Assembly (NCBI GenBank): GCA_031404635.1 | Contig: JANNHY010000352.1 | Span: 1-29,649, forward strand | DNA from: JAENVT01 sp031404635 | GTDB lineage: Bacteria; Actinomycetota; Acidimicrobiia; Acidimicrobiales; Ilumatobacteraceae | DNA length: 29,649 bases | Reading direction: 5' to 3' | Part shown: piece after piece, positions 7,544 to 16,015 of the stretch | How the letters are laid out: the number at the start of each line of letters is the position of its first letter | Position numbering within the stretch: position 1 is the first letter of the stretch | Translations under genes and position numbers: made by a program | The notes under the pieces: generated by a model | Databases searched by the model: none | The model's input: only the letters and a program-made list of their open reading frames with translations | Told to the model about the DNA's origin: nothing

Positions 7544-8302
7544 TCACGCCGTCGTACCACTTGGGGTCTCTACTGTCGAGCAGCCGAGAATCGACGTCGA
7601 CAACGCCGCCGGGTGGCGCGCAACAAGAGCCAACAGTTGGTCGATCAATGAAAGATGCTCGATGTCGGTGACCGCGTGGTGGAGCATCACCCCCACGGGT
7701 CCGGGCCGTTCGACAATCTGCTCGGCTATCTGCTCACCGATCTGTTCGCGCGTCAACGGGCCACACCTGCTCTTGGCGAACCAGTCGACCGTGACAGGCA
7801 CCTCGGCGAGGCCACTGAGACCGAACGGCACGGCCGCGCGGTCACGCGAGAGGACCTGGAAACCGAGGTCGGCAAGGGCCACTGCGGTGTGCTCCGTGCA
7901 TCGATTCCACGGTGGCGTGAAGATTGGCTCGACGTAGGGGTGCAGCTGTTCGCCGATCAGGGCACGACCCTCGGCGATGTCGGCGAACTGCGTGTCATGG
8001 GTGCGACATGGACCGAACTCACACTTGCGGCCGCCGGCCTCGTGGTTGACGTGACGGAAGCCGTGCTGATGGAGGTGCACCAGACCGGTCGCGGCCCTGT
8101 CGCGCAGGCTGCTCGCCAGGCCGGCGTCGAGTTCGATCGGTATCACTGCGAGGTCGATGTGGACACCCCCCGCCTGACAGAGGTCGAGCAAACGCGACAA
8201 CGCCTCGTGGTCCCAACCGGCGTCGTCGTCGCGGAAGAAGAACGGCACGGTTTCCGCCGACATGTCGAGCGCCACGCGAACGGGATCGAGCCAGTCTCTC
8301 AT
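7544..8302 (-). CDS. Polysaccharide-deacetylase-like protein (divergent NodB/DUF2334-type)
   Basis: The 252-aa product begins at ATG 8302, whose ATGA overlaps the stop of the upstream glycosyltransferase. An N-terminal FFFRDDDAGWD (Asp25-27) matches the catalytic/metal Asp of carbohydrate esterase 4-like barrels. The second metal motif is HLHQHGFRH (76-84) followed by NHE, in place of the textbook HxxxxH of NodB, and a KCEFG segment follows. IFTPPWNR matches the conserved PPW/RPP motif 3 loop. There is no signal peptide, so it should act in the cytoplasm on a nucleotide- or lipid-linked sugar. It is the last gene of a six-gene minus-strand operon. The sugar substrate cannot be told from sequence; de-N-acetylation of an amino sugar is the family expectation. 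Confidence 0.72.
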   Translation of the reverse strand: MRDWLDPVRVALDMSAETVPFFFRDDDAGWDHEALSRLLDLCQAGGVHIDLAVIPIELDAGLASSLRDRAATGLVHLHQHGFRHVNHEAGGRKCEFGPCRTHDTQFADIAEGRALIGEQLHPYVEPIFTPPWNRCTEHTAVALADLGFQVLSRDRAAVPFGLSGLAEVPVTVDWFAKSRCGPLTREQIGEQIAEQIVERPGPVGVMLHHAVTDIEHLSLIDQLLALVARHPAALSTSILGCSTVETPSGTTA

Positions 8303-9483
8303 GCGACCGCTTGCGCCATTCGATTCGCACACAGTTCGGCAATGATCCGAGCCGAGGCGTCGCGACCGTCGAGGTCGAGCGTCACCCTTGTCGGAGTCGA
8401 TATCGCCGCCGCGAGCACCGCCTCGGCCAGGTTGGCAGCATCGAGCGCTTCGGGCGGCAGGCACCGCACTACCCCGAGGCCGTCGAGTCGCTCGGCGCGC
8501 CGCCGCTGTTCGTCCTCGCCGCCTTCGGCGAACGGAATGACCACGGCGGGGACGTTGGCGCGCAGGATGTCCATGGTCGTGTTGTACCCGCACTGACTGA
8601 CGGTGACCGCCGAGTGGGCCATCTCCAGGCGCAGGTCGGGCAGGTAGCGCATCGCCTCGAAACCGTCGAGTCGTGCCGCCTGACCCTGCAGCCACGACCA
8701 GACCGGTTCGGGGGCGAACGGGCCGGCGAGCACGGTGGTGGTCAATCCAGCCTCGGCATGCCAGTGGCCGTGAGCCTCGGCAACTACACGGAATAACGCC
8801 TCGCCGACCATGCCTCCGCCCGCGGAGACCAGCACCCGTCGCCGCCGTTCAGTGGGAGCGCCCTTGATCGGCGTCGCCTTGCTGGTGACAAACCCGGTGT
8901 AGTGGACGGGCACGGTCAGCGCTGTGGCCGGATGGAAGGTCTCTTCCAGACGGGCGAACCGTGGATCGGAGTGGACCAAGATCGCGTCGAAGTAGCGGTT
9001 GGCCAGGTTGCTCGCCCGCTCGTCGTGGTCGCCTTGGTCGGGACGTTGGCCGACGAGGATGTCGCGAACGCTGCAGACGACAGCAGAACGCTCGACGCCC
9101 ATCGAATGAACAGCATCGAGCAGGGGCACCAACTCGAAATCGAACTTCTTGCGACCGAACGGGTACAGCTCGATCAGCACCACCGAGGGCCTGGTAATGG
9201 CAAATTCGTCGAGGATGATGCGCGGTCGTTCACGCACTGCTGCCTCGACGGACCATGCGGGATCATGGCTGATCAGGTGGAAGGTCGAATCGTGGCCGAG
9301 TGCCGGCAGATTGACGACCCGGACGCCGGTCGGGATCGCGGTGCCCTCGGGGAACCGGCCACCGTTCAGCAGCACGACATCGAAGTGGGCGCCGAGCGAC
9401 CCGGCGAGCGCCAACGAGCGCACCAGATGGCCCAGCCCCAACGCGTGCTGGCAGTAGAACAATAGCGTCGGACGCTCAATCAT
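8299..9483 (-). CDS. Glycosyltransferase, MurG/COG4671-like (GT-B fold)
   Basis: The 394-aa protein starts at ATG 9483 and overlaps the upstream kinase stop by 8 bases. The N-terminal half opens with FYCQHALGLGHLVRSLALAGSL, the Gly-rich first loop of GT-B enzymes that contacts the acceptor. The C-terminal half has VLVSAGGGMVG and the donor-binding stretch SQCGYNTTMDILRANVPAVVIPF, comparable with the GYNT..E region of MurG-like enzymes. It most resembles the 'predicted glycosyltransferase' family COG4671. It should transfer an NDP-sugar inside the cell. A second member of the same family lies at 16992-18197 in this cluster. Donor and acceptor are unknown. Confidence 0.82.
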   Translation of the reverse strand: MIERPTLLFYCQHALGLGHLVRSLALAGSLGAHFDVVLLNGGRFPEGTAIPTGVRVVNLPALGHDSTFHLISHDPAWSVEAAVRERPRIILDEFAITRPSVVLIELYPFGRKKFDFELVPLLDAVHSMGVERSAVVCSVRDILVGQRPDQGDHDERASNLANRYFDAILVHSDPRFARLEETFHPATALTVPVHYTGFVTSKATPIKGAPTERRRRVLVSAGGGMVGEALFRVVAEAHGHWHAEAGLTTTVLAGPFAPEPVWSWLQGQAARLDGFEAMRYLPDLRLEMAHSAVTVSQCGYNTTMDILRANVPAVVIPFAEGGEDEQRRRAERLDGLGVVRCLPPEALDAANLAEAVLAAAISTPTRVTLDLDGRDASARIIAELCANRMAQAVA

Positions 9484-10753
9484 CGATTGCGGCCTTACCG
9501 GCGAGGGTCTCCGCGGCCAGCTCCAACAACTCGGCGAGCACGGCCAAGGTAGGCTGATACACCCGGTTCACCGCCCGGATCGCTCGTTCGGCGACGAAGG
9601 CTGCTGACGTGTACCAGACCAGCTCCGCAGTACTTGGCAGCGACCGAACCGACCCGTAGCCCTCGAGGAACGCCGCACCAAGCCCAGCGACTACACCGTC
9701 GGGGTCGATCAGACGCCTGGTCATCAATGAAGCGAGCACGCTGCCGAGGTCGGCTGACGCCACGCCTGAGCCGCCCTGATCGAAGTCGATCATATGGACC
9801 TGGTCGTCGTGAAACAAGACATTGTTGGCGTGCACATCGCCGTGCACGCAGACGATCGACGTGGGGGTTGGCGGTCCGCCGGCCAGTTGATCGCTGAGTC
9901 GTCGAACGACTGCGGCGACGTCGGGACGGGCGACGGAAACGAGATCGGCGCTTTTGAGCACTCGGTCCAATCGGTACCGTTGGAACGGACCTCGCCCGAA
10001 GTCGGTGGGGAGTTCGTGGACGTTGGCGAGTGCGGACCCGAAATGTCGCATCGCGTTTGCTTGGTCGCGCTGGGGCAACCTGCCCCAAGGGACGCCGCGC
10101 ATTGGTTCCAGCACGAGGATCCGGTCGAGGCGCGCCCATCCGAGTGCGCGTGGCGTTCTCACCCCGTTGATCGAGGCGAGCGACGCGGCCACGCTCTCGT
10201 ACTGGTTGGCGACGTCGGGCGCATCTCTATCCAAGTACGCCTTCGCGTAACCGGCAACCACGCCCTGCGCATCGAGGATGCGAGCAGTCGCTGATCGCTC
10301 GGGGGCGTACTCGACGAGCGTCGACCGCTCCCATGCCACACCACTGGCCTGCCGGACGCGTATTGGGGCGTCAAGCAGTGTTCCCAGGTTGTTGAGCTTC
10401 CGATCGTTGGGGACCGTCCACCATACGGTGTTCGTGCTGGGGTCGTGGGCGACTCCCGGCATGGCGCCCACCGGTGTTGCTGTGGTGGCGGCCTGGCGAA
10501 ACGCTGCGGCGCTATTTGGGAAGGTCCGCGCCGACATCACGAAAGTACGTCCACCAGCGGCCACGTTGTAAACCACGCGGAGACTCTCGCCGATGCGGTA
10601 CTTCACTCGTCGCAGGCTGCACGAGTCGATGGCCAGTCTGCCGTGAGCCAAACCGCTGAGTTGTTCGGCGACGCGATCAGGGTCGAGCAGCAGATCCCGT
10701 GATGGGATCGCCGGATCGGCCGCCAATCCGGCCGGCGAGTCGATGAGCTTCAT
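9476..10753 (-). CDS. APH-fold (aminoglycoside phosphotransferase family) small-molecule kinase
   Basis: The ~425-aa protein has the kinase signature HGDVHANN (304-311, catalytic loop with base Asp and metal Asn) and IDFDQGG (322-328, DFG-equivalent metal Asp). A repeated nucleotide-binding lobe lies upstream. I place the start at ATG 10753, where ATGA overlaps the heparinase-like gene's stop; ATG 10768 is an alternative. The fold covers antibiotic, choline, homoserine and sugar kinases. In this setting, phosphorylation of a sugar or glycan intermediate fits better than antibiotic resistance. It is paired with a COG4671-type transferase, as the kinase at 14889-15998 is near the second such transferase. 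Residues 100-180 carry no motif I recognise. Confidence 0.82.
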   Translation of the reverse strand: MKLIDSPAGLAADPAIPSRDLLLDPDRVAEQLSGLAHGRLAIDSCSLRRVKYRIGESLRVVYNVAAGGRTFVMSARTFPNSAAAFRQAATTATPVGAMPGVAHDPSTNTVWWTVPNDRKLNNLGTLLDAPIRVRQASGVAWERSTLVEYAPERSATARILDAQGVVAGYAKAYLDRDAPDVANQYESVAASLASINGVRTPRALGWARLDRILVLEPMRGVPWGRLPQRDQANAMRHFGSALANVHELPTDFGRGPFQRYRLDRVLKSADLVSVARPDVAAVVRRLSDQLAGGPPTPTSIVCVHGDVHANNVLFHDDQVHMIDFDQGGSGVASADLGSVLASLMTRRLIDPDGVVAGLGAAFLEGYGSVRSLPSTAELVWYTSAAFVAERAIRAVNRVYQPTLAVLAELLELAAETLAGKAAIDD

Positions 10754-12513
10754 GGTCTCGTTCTCCATCGTTCCCACCCGACCTCGGTGGTCGCTGACCA
10801 CTCGACGAGGTCGGTGTTGATACCGCGGGACACATGGCAGCACAGCACACCTTCTGTTGTGCGGTCGTCGATCGTCACGTCGGCAACCCCGGGAGACAAC
10901 ACGCTGACAATGTCGGCCTGAGCCCCGCTCGCTCGCACGACCACCACCGGTGCGGGTTGCTTGATGCCGTAGCTCGGCGAGACCCATCCCGGCTGGATCT
11001 CGACCTCAACGGACGTCGGGAAGGCGAGGGTTCCCGCAGGGGTGCGCACAACCGTCTGGCGCGCCGTGCGCTCCACAGCGACTCGACCCTCCGCCTCGGC
11101 GGGCAGATGCCAGCGGGCCTCGTAGCGATGAGCGGTGTCGCCACGAAGGTGATCGTGGACGACCCAGTACTCGCGCTGGGGAAACAGCACATGACGTGTG
11201 TGCAACACGTCGTGCTGAGGACTGGTCGCCTCGGCCTCAATTGCGTCGAAGCCGTCACGCGATGTGCGGCGCACGATGCGCGCCTGCGATGTCTGCTTCT
11301 GCGGCGCGCCGCGCCGGTACGGGGTCTGGTCGAGTCCGTCGACGGTGACGGTGTTGTGCGCCGCCGAACCCTTGAACCGGTGCCGCCATGGATTGTCGGC
11401 ATACGTGAAGCGGCCTGGGTCGACCACGAGCGAATGCCCGTCGGCGAACAGCTCGACCGAGAGTTGGTCGTAATGGCCGTGGCCGCCGTCGCCGAGTGGC
11501 CCGGCATCCATGAGCATGAACCGTTCGTCGTTGTAGGCGGTCGATCCGGCACCCCATCCGCTGCGAGCGGTGACGTATCCGCCGACCGGAAACGCCGCAT
11601 CCACGTCGGCCGGGGGAGCGCCCTCGTCGCCAAGGGTGGCGGCCCAGCACAGATCGTCGCGGTCCAAAAGCGCGGCGCCGAAGGACAGCAGACTTCGAAA
11701 GTCGCCGACGTCACCGTCGGAGAACGACGGAGTCAGCCCATCGGGGCGTTGGATGTGCAGCGCGAAGTCGAGAGCCAGGGAGACCCGGTCGAGGAACCCC
11801 TCTGGGAGGTCGAGTCCGGCGGCGCGGGCGTTGGCGATGGCACCGAGGTACGACCGCAAGGCGATGCAGTGATAGTCGGTCGAACACTCTCGGTGGACGC
11901 CATCACTCCAGATGTCGGTCATCACGTTACGCCCCAGTTCGTCCAGAGCGAACTGAGCCAATCCGGCGTCGTCATCCGGCAAGGACAGCCCGACGATCAA
12001 CAGCGCGTACAGCTCGAGCGTGCGGTGGTTGCGTTCGGCGGTGAGATGGTGACGCAGGTGCTCCGCATCGTCGGCGACGCGCTCGGCCAAACGCTCGGCG
12101 AGCCCCGGTCGCAAACCGCTGAAGTGAGGCGCGTCGGCGAAGCGACGCCAGGCGTACAGCCAGTTCTGCAGACGGCGAGCTGATACGTCGGACTTGTCGA
12201 AACCGACGGCAACCTGATCGCAGAATGTCTCGACAAGGTCCTCCCAGGTCGCGAGGTAATCAGCCTCCGCAGTCACCGTGTAGGCGTGGGCGAGATCAAG
12301 TCCCTCGTACAGCTTGACCCACTCGATCCGCCATTCGACGTCGTCCGCCAGTCCGTCGTTGACCCAGTCGGGTGTGCGTCCGAGGTCGAGCTCTACGCCG
12401 GCGTGCGTGAATCGACCACGGCGAACCGCTTCGGCGACGCCGAGGTCGCGCCAGAGGTGATCGATCACACAGATCACGCGCCGCGGTGCAACCAGATCGA
12501 GGCGTGTCGTCAT
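10750..12513 (-). CDS. Heparinase II/III-like protein (polysaccharide lyase fold) without signal peptide
   Basis: This 587-aa protein has the heparinase II/III-type layout. An N-terminal alpha-helical toroid is rich in Trp/Tyr and contains NWLYAWRRF and ERNHRTLELYALLI. A beta-sandwich half carries GDGGHGHYDQLSVELFADG (around 340-355), VDPGRFTYAD and GSAAHNTVTVDG. The His and Tyr of GHGHYDQ and the His of AHNT match positions conserved in the family. The N-terminus has no signal peptide, although characterised lyases of this family act on uronic-acid polysaccharides in the periplasm or outside the cell. In biosynthetic clusters such proteins may edit or release a nascent glycan. ATGA overlaps occur at both ends. 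The family call is good; the activity is unproven. Confidence 0.84.
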   Translation of the reverse strand: MTTRLDLVAPRRVICVIDHLWRDLGVAEAVRRGRFTHAGVELDLGRTPDWVNDGLADDVEWRIEWVKLYEGLDLAHAYTVTAEADYLATWEDLVETFCDQVAVGFDKSDVSARRLQNWLYAWRRFADAPHFSGLRPGLAERLAERVADDAEHLRHHLTAERNHRTLELYALLIVGLSLPDDDAGLAQFALDELGRNVMTDIWSDGVHRECSTDYHCIALRSYLGAIANARAAGLDLPEGFLDRVSLALDFALHIQRPDGLTPSFSDGDVGDFRSLLSFGAALLDRDDLCWAATLGDEGAPPADVDAAFPVGGYVTARSGWGAGSTAYNDERFMLMDAGPLGDGGHGHYDQLSVELFADGHSLVVDPGRFTYADNPWRHRFKGSAAHNTVTVDGLDQTPYRRGAPQKQTSQARIVRRTSRDGFDAIEAEATSPQHDVLHTRHVLFPQREYWVVHDHLRGDTAHRYEARWHLPAEAEGRVAVERTARQTVVRTPAGTLAFPTSVEVEIQPGWVSPSYGIKQPAPVVVVRASGAQADIVSVLSPGVADVTIDDRTTEGVLCCHVSRGINTDLVEWSATTEVGWERWRTRP

Positions 12514-13805
12514 CGCCCGGCTCCCGTGAACAGTCCGGCCATCTGGTGCGCCAGTGCTTCGCCGTCGAAGCGCTCGGCAATCGTGGTTGCGCCGGCGTGA
12601 GCAAGCCGATGGCTGAGCGCCGGGTCCTTCGCCAGCCGCCAGATCGCATCGGCGAGCGCCTCTGCATCCTCCGGAGGGACCAGTAGTCCGTTGACGTCGT
12701 TCTCGACCAGCTCCGGGATACCCGAGACCGCCGTCGAGACCACTGGCAGGTCCGACGCCATCGCCTCCATCAACACGTTGGGGATTCCGTCGCGATCACC
12801 GTCATCGGTGATCCGACACGCAAGCACGAACATGCTCGACCGGCGGTACTCGGCGAACAGGTCGGCCTGGCTGAGGGTTCCAAGGAACTCGATGCGCTCG
12901 TCCAGACCTGCGGCTGTGATCCGTTGACGGATGGGGCGCTCGTGATCCCCCGATTCGCCGGCGATGGCGGCTGAGATGTCGACGCCGCGCTCGACCAACA
13001 GGGCGATCGCGTCGACCAGCACATCGAATCCCTTCTTCTCCACGAGGCGGCCGACGCTGATGATTCGTAGTCGATCGGAATGACTGACGGGCGACGCGGC
13101 CCCGAGAAGGCGAGCGAAATCTGCGTTCAGCCCGTGGTACATCACATGGATGGGTGCACCGCGAGCAATTGTCTCCAGATGCTGGCGATTCGCGTCGGTG
13201 CAGGTGACGACGAACGTCGCGGCGCGCATCTTGCGGGCCAGCAAACCCTTCGGGTTCTGGTCGCTCTGGTAGATGTCCTTGGCATGTCCGGTGAACGAGA
13301 ACGGCAGGTTCAGGAGGTGGGCGGCCCACCATGTGACGGTGGTCGTACCGTGCGCGAAGTGGGCATGCATGTGTGACACGGCATCGCCGCCCGAGAGTTC
13401 ATCGGCGACGGCCGCGGCGCGCATCCACTCCTTGGCGTACAAAGCCCGCGGCCGCAGCCCACGCCGCTCGCGCCAGGCCTGGGCCAGTGCCCAACCGCTG
13501 ACTCGGGCGAGGCGCGCTGGGTGCCGTGCTGCGATGCGACCGATCGGCGCGAGATACGCGGGGAGGTTGTCGCGCAACCAACGCACGAACGAACGGTCGG
13601 AGAGGTTGGTGAACCCCGGTAGGAACACCGGCTGCGCCCTGATGCGGTCGACGACCGGGTGATGACGGTCCTCGTCACGCGGCTTGAGTACGAGGAGCCG
13701 CAGGCGGGTGCCCTGCTGCTCCATCCGGGCGATCTCGCTGGCGATGAACAGCTCCGACATACGCGGATAGCCCATCAGGACGTAGGCGATGGATTGATCA
13801 GACAT
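12510..13805 (-). CDS. Glycosyltransferase family 4 (first of a tandem pair)
   Basis: This 431-aa GT-B enzyme has the GT4/GT1 donor-site blocks: SVGRLVEKKGFDVLVDAI (around 248), EFLGTLSQADLFAEYRRSS, and the EX7E-type region DGIPNVLMEAMASDLPVVST (around 343) followed by GIPELVENDVNGLLV. The N-terminal part contains HMHAHFAHGTTT, a typical acceptor-side loop. The start is ATG 13805, overlapping the upstream GT4 stop by 8 bases; the longer open frame upstream lies inside that gene and is not used. It shares the unusual string DDGDRDG(I/L)PNV with its upstream neighbour, so the two are probably products of a tandem duplication. The sugar transferred is unknown. Confidence 0.9.
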   Translation of the reverse strand: MSDQSIAYVLMGYPRMSELFIASEIARMEQQGTRLRLLVLKPRDEDRHHPVVDRIRAQPVFLPGFTNLSDRSFVRWLRDNLPAYLAPIGRIAARHPARLARVSGWALAQAWRERRGLRPRALYAKEWMRAAAVADELSGGDAVSHMHAHFAHGTTTVTWWAAHLLNLPFSFTGHAKDIYQSDQNPKGLLARKMRAATFVVTCTDANRQHLETIARGAPIHVMYHGLNADFARLLGAASPVSHSDRLRIISVGRLVEKKGFDVLVDAIALLVERGVDISAAIAGESGDHERPIRQRITAAGLDERIEFLGTLSQADLFAEYRRSSMFVLACRITDDGDRDGIPNVLMEAMASDLPVVSTAVSGIPELVENDVNGLLVPPEDAEALADAIWRLAKDPALSHRLAHAGATTIAERFDGEALAHQMAGLFTGAGR

Positions 13806-14907
13806 ATGCAGCATCCAGGATGGAAAGGAAACGATCGGTGCAGGCCGCAAGGCCGAACCGGGCTTCGGTTCGTGAACGTGCGGCTTTACCCAGTGCAGCG
13901 CGAAGGTCGGCGTCGGCGGCGAGTTCACTGATGGCGTCTGCCAGGGCCTTGGCGTCACCGGGTTCGACTAGCAGGCCCGTCAGGCGATTTTCGATGGCCG
14001 TGGAGATCGCTGCCACGTCGCTGCCGATGACCGCGCATCCGCAGGCCATGGCCTCGAGCACGACGTTGGGCAGTCCGTCACGGTCGCCGTCGTCGTCGAT
14101 CACGCTCGGCACGGCGACGATGTCGGCACGGCGATACAGCGACGGCAAGTCTGCATGCGTCCGGGCTCCGAGGAACTCGACGCGCTCTCCGACGCCGCTG
14201 TCGCGGGCGGTGGCTTGAAGCTGGTTCAGGAGCGGGCCGTCGCCGACGATGCATAGCCGCCACTCGAAGTCGAGCAGCCGTACTGCGTCGAGGAGTACAT
14301 CGAAGCCCTTCTTGGCGACGAGTCGACCGACGGCGAGCAGCTCCACACGACCGTCGGCCACGCGGGGGTACGGCGCGAATGAACCGAGGTCGACGCCGTG
14401 CGGCACCAGGATCGGACTTGCGCCGACGGCGCGTAGTTGCCCGGCGACATCCGGATTGCACGCGACGATGCATGCGGCCGCCCTGGCCCGGTCGGCCAGC
14501 TCCGCCGGCTCGACCTTGCGGGGGTCCCTGGCATGCACGCTGAACCCGAACGGCACACCGAGGAGAGTCGCAACCTGACGGGCGACGGCAGCCGGCTGAT
14601 GAGCGAAGTAGCCGTGGACGCCGTCGACGCGCTCGCCGGCCAGCGACTCGACCACTTCGTTGGCCTGCTGTTCCACAGAACCTGCGGCGAGGTATCGGAC
14701 ATGAGAATCGAGCGTCGCTGCGGCAGGATGCTGCCGGGCGACGTCCGCTCGCTTGGTGGCGAACACGGCGGCGAGCATGCCGGCGGCGTGGAGAGCGAGT
14801 AGTTCGTTGAGGGCGAAGCTCTCTGACAACCGCGGCCATCCCGACACGATGACGGCGATCCGTCGGGTGCCGTAAGGTCGGGCTTGGGATGACTGCGTCG
14901 GACTCAT
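13798..14907 (-). CDS. Glycosyltransferase family 4 (second of a tandem pair)
   Basis: This 369-aa GT4 is the first gene of the downstream minus-strand operon. The core starts RRIAVIVSGWPRLSESFALNEL, close to the start of its downstream paralogue. Donor-site motifs are AVGRLVAKKGFDVLLDAV (around 191) and DGLPNVVLEAMACGCAVIGSD (around 279), then ENRLTGLLVEPGD. I chose ATG 14907 because GGAGG sits 8 bases before it (complement of 14916-14920); a longer frame reaches 14949 without such support. This start, and its ribosome binding site, lie inside the beginning of the divergent kinase gene if that gene starts at 14889. Confidence 0.88.
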   Translation of the reverse strand: MSPTQSSQARPYGTRRIAVIVSGWPRLSESFALNELLALHAAGMLAAVFATKRADVARQHPAAATLDSHVRYLAAGSVEQQANEVVESLAGERVDGVHGYFAHQPAAVARQVATLLGVPFGFSVHARDPRKVEPAELADRARAAACIVACNPDVAGQLRAVGASPILVPHGVDLGSFAPYPRVADGRVELLAVGRLVAKKGFDVLLDAVRLLDFEWRLCIVGDGPLLNQLQATARDSGVGERVEFLGARTHADLPSLYRRADIVAVPSVIDDDGDRDGLPNVVLEAMACGCAVIGSDVAAISTAIENRLTGLLVEPGDAKALADAISELAADADLRAALGKAARSRTEARFGLAACTDRFLSILDAAYV

Positions 14908-15998
14908 TGCCTCTGCCTCCGCCCGATGAGCGGCTGCCCGCTGCTGCAACGCTGCTCGATGTCACAGCGATGGCGGAACACCTCGGCGAGTTGTTCGTCG
15001 GAGGTATCAGCGGCGTGCGAATTCGTTACATCGACTACGCACCGGGAGTTGCGCTGACCGTTCAATACGACGCCAGGTCTGCAGCTGTGGGCTCGCCAAC
15101 CGTCGAAGCGTACGCCGCGACCGACCGTGATGGCTGGAGGCTGTACGCCTATCCGCACGACCCTGCCCTGCCACTGCTGTGCGCCGACAGCGCGCATTTG
15201 ACGAAGACCCTTGGTCTCCCACCGAGCGACTTGCCAGTAACCCGCCTGGCGTGGGTTCCCCAGCGGCGAGCGGTACTTCGATGCGGAGCGGTCGTCGTAA
15301 AGCTCTACAGCGATCCGGCAGAGCTGCGCCGGGCGGAACAGGCGCTCCGCACGCTTGACGGCGCACTGTCGACGGCCGCTCTGATCATGTCGCACCCCGA
15401 CCACGGTGCGGTGGTTCAGCAGGCTTTGGGCGGTCGCCCACTCGGTCGCGATGATGCAACTCGCGGCGTCGCCGGCGCTGGCCTGATCCTGCGTACGTTG
15501 CACGGCCTGGCTCTCGAGGACCTCGACGATCTTCGCCCGGCGAAACTGCTCGCGGCTGCGGGTCGGCCGGCAGCGCTGGCAGCGTTCGCCGTACCAGAAC
15601 TGGCGGGGCGCATCCGGGAGTTGGTCGATCGGCTGGCCGCAGCGATCCCCGAAGCTACCGATGTCGTACCGGTGCACGGTGATTTCAACGTGGGGCAGTT
15701 GTTGGTCGACGGCAATCGAACGTGGGTCGTCGATGTCGACACCCTTGCCGAAGGCTCGCCGTCGGTCGACCTCGCCGCCTATGCCGCGAACCTGCACAAC
15801 GGCCGCCGAGGTGATGACGCCGACGTACGGGTGGCGCTGGGCGCCCTGCTCGAAGTCTACGGACCACCGCCGCACGACCTGAGGTGGCACGTTGCGACCA
15901 CGATGCTGCGCCGCGTCGACAGGCCGATCCGCCGACTGAAGAAGCGTTGGCCGGAGCGAACCGAGGCGATCGTCTCGGCAATCGATGCATTGCTGTGA
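14889..15998 (+). CDS. APH-fold kinase, opposite strand inside the glycan cluster
   Basis: This protein of up to 369 aa has the APH signature HGDFNVGQLL (263-272) and VDVDTLAEG (281-289), plus a candidate ATP-site Lys in AVVVKLYSD (Lys138). It begins with RIRYIDYAPGVALTVQYDAR, a beta-strand pair common in APH-like phosphotransferases of polysaccharide loci. The start is uncertain. ATG 14889 (weak AAGG 11 bases before) makes it overlap the divergent GT4 gene by 19 bp; ATG 14970 would leave a 62-bp gap. It is the only plus-strand gene between 7.5 and 20 kb and ends 17 bp from the convergent epimerase. It is distantly similar to the kinase at 9476-10753; the substrate is unknown. Confidence 0.82.
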   Translation: MTASDSLPLPPPDERLPAAATLLDVTAMAEHLGELFVGGISGVRIRYIDYAPGVALTVQYDARSAAVGSPTVEAYAATDRDGWRLYAYPHDPALPLLCADSAHLTKTLGLPPSDLPVTRLAWVPQRRAVLRCGAVVVKLYSDPAELRRAEQALRTLDGALSTAALIMSHPDHGAVVQQALGGRPLGRDDATRGVAGAGLILRTLHGLALEDLDDLRPAKLLAAAGRPAALAAFAVPELAGRIRELVDRLAAAIPEATDVVPVHGDFNVGQLLVDGNRTWVVDVDTLAEGSPSVDLAAYAANLHNGRRGDDADVRVALGALLEVYGPPPHDLRWHVATTMLRRVDRPIRRLKKRWPERTEAIVSAIDALL

Positions 15999-16015
15999 TG
16001 AAGAGTCGGCAACCA

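Noticed and set aside
7655..8596. 313-aa plus-strand open frame
   Set aside because: Opposite the deacetylase-like and glycosyltransferase genes; no motifs and it crosses a gene boundary.
9476..10753. Aminoglycoside resistance gene
   Set aside because: The fold matches APH, but context (glycosyltransferases, lyase, epimerase, second APH-like kinase) favours a biosynthetic kinase; no mobile element is nearby.
10834..12183. 449-aa plus-strand open frame opposite the heparinase-like gene
   Set aside because: Arg/Gly/Val-rich shadow; the minus strand has clear family motifs and overlapping operon junctions.
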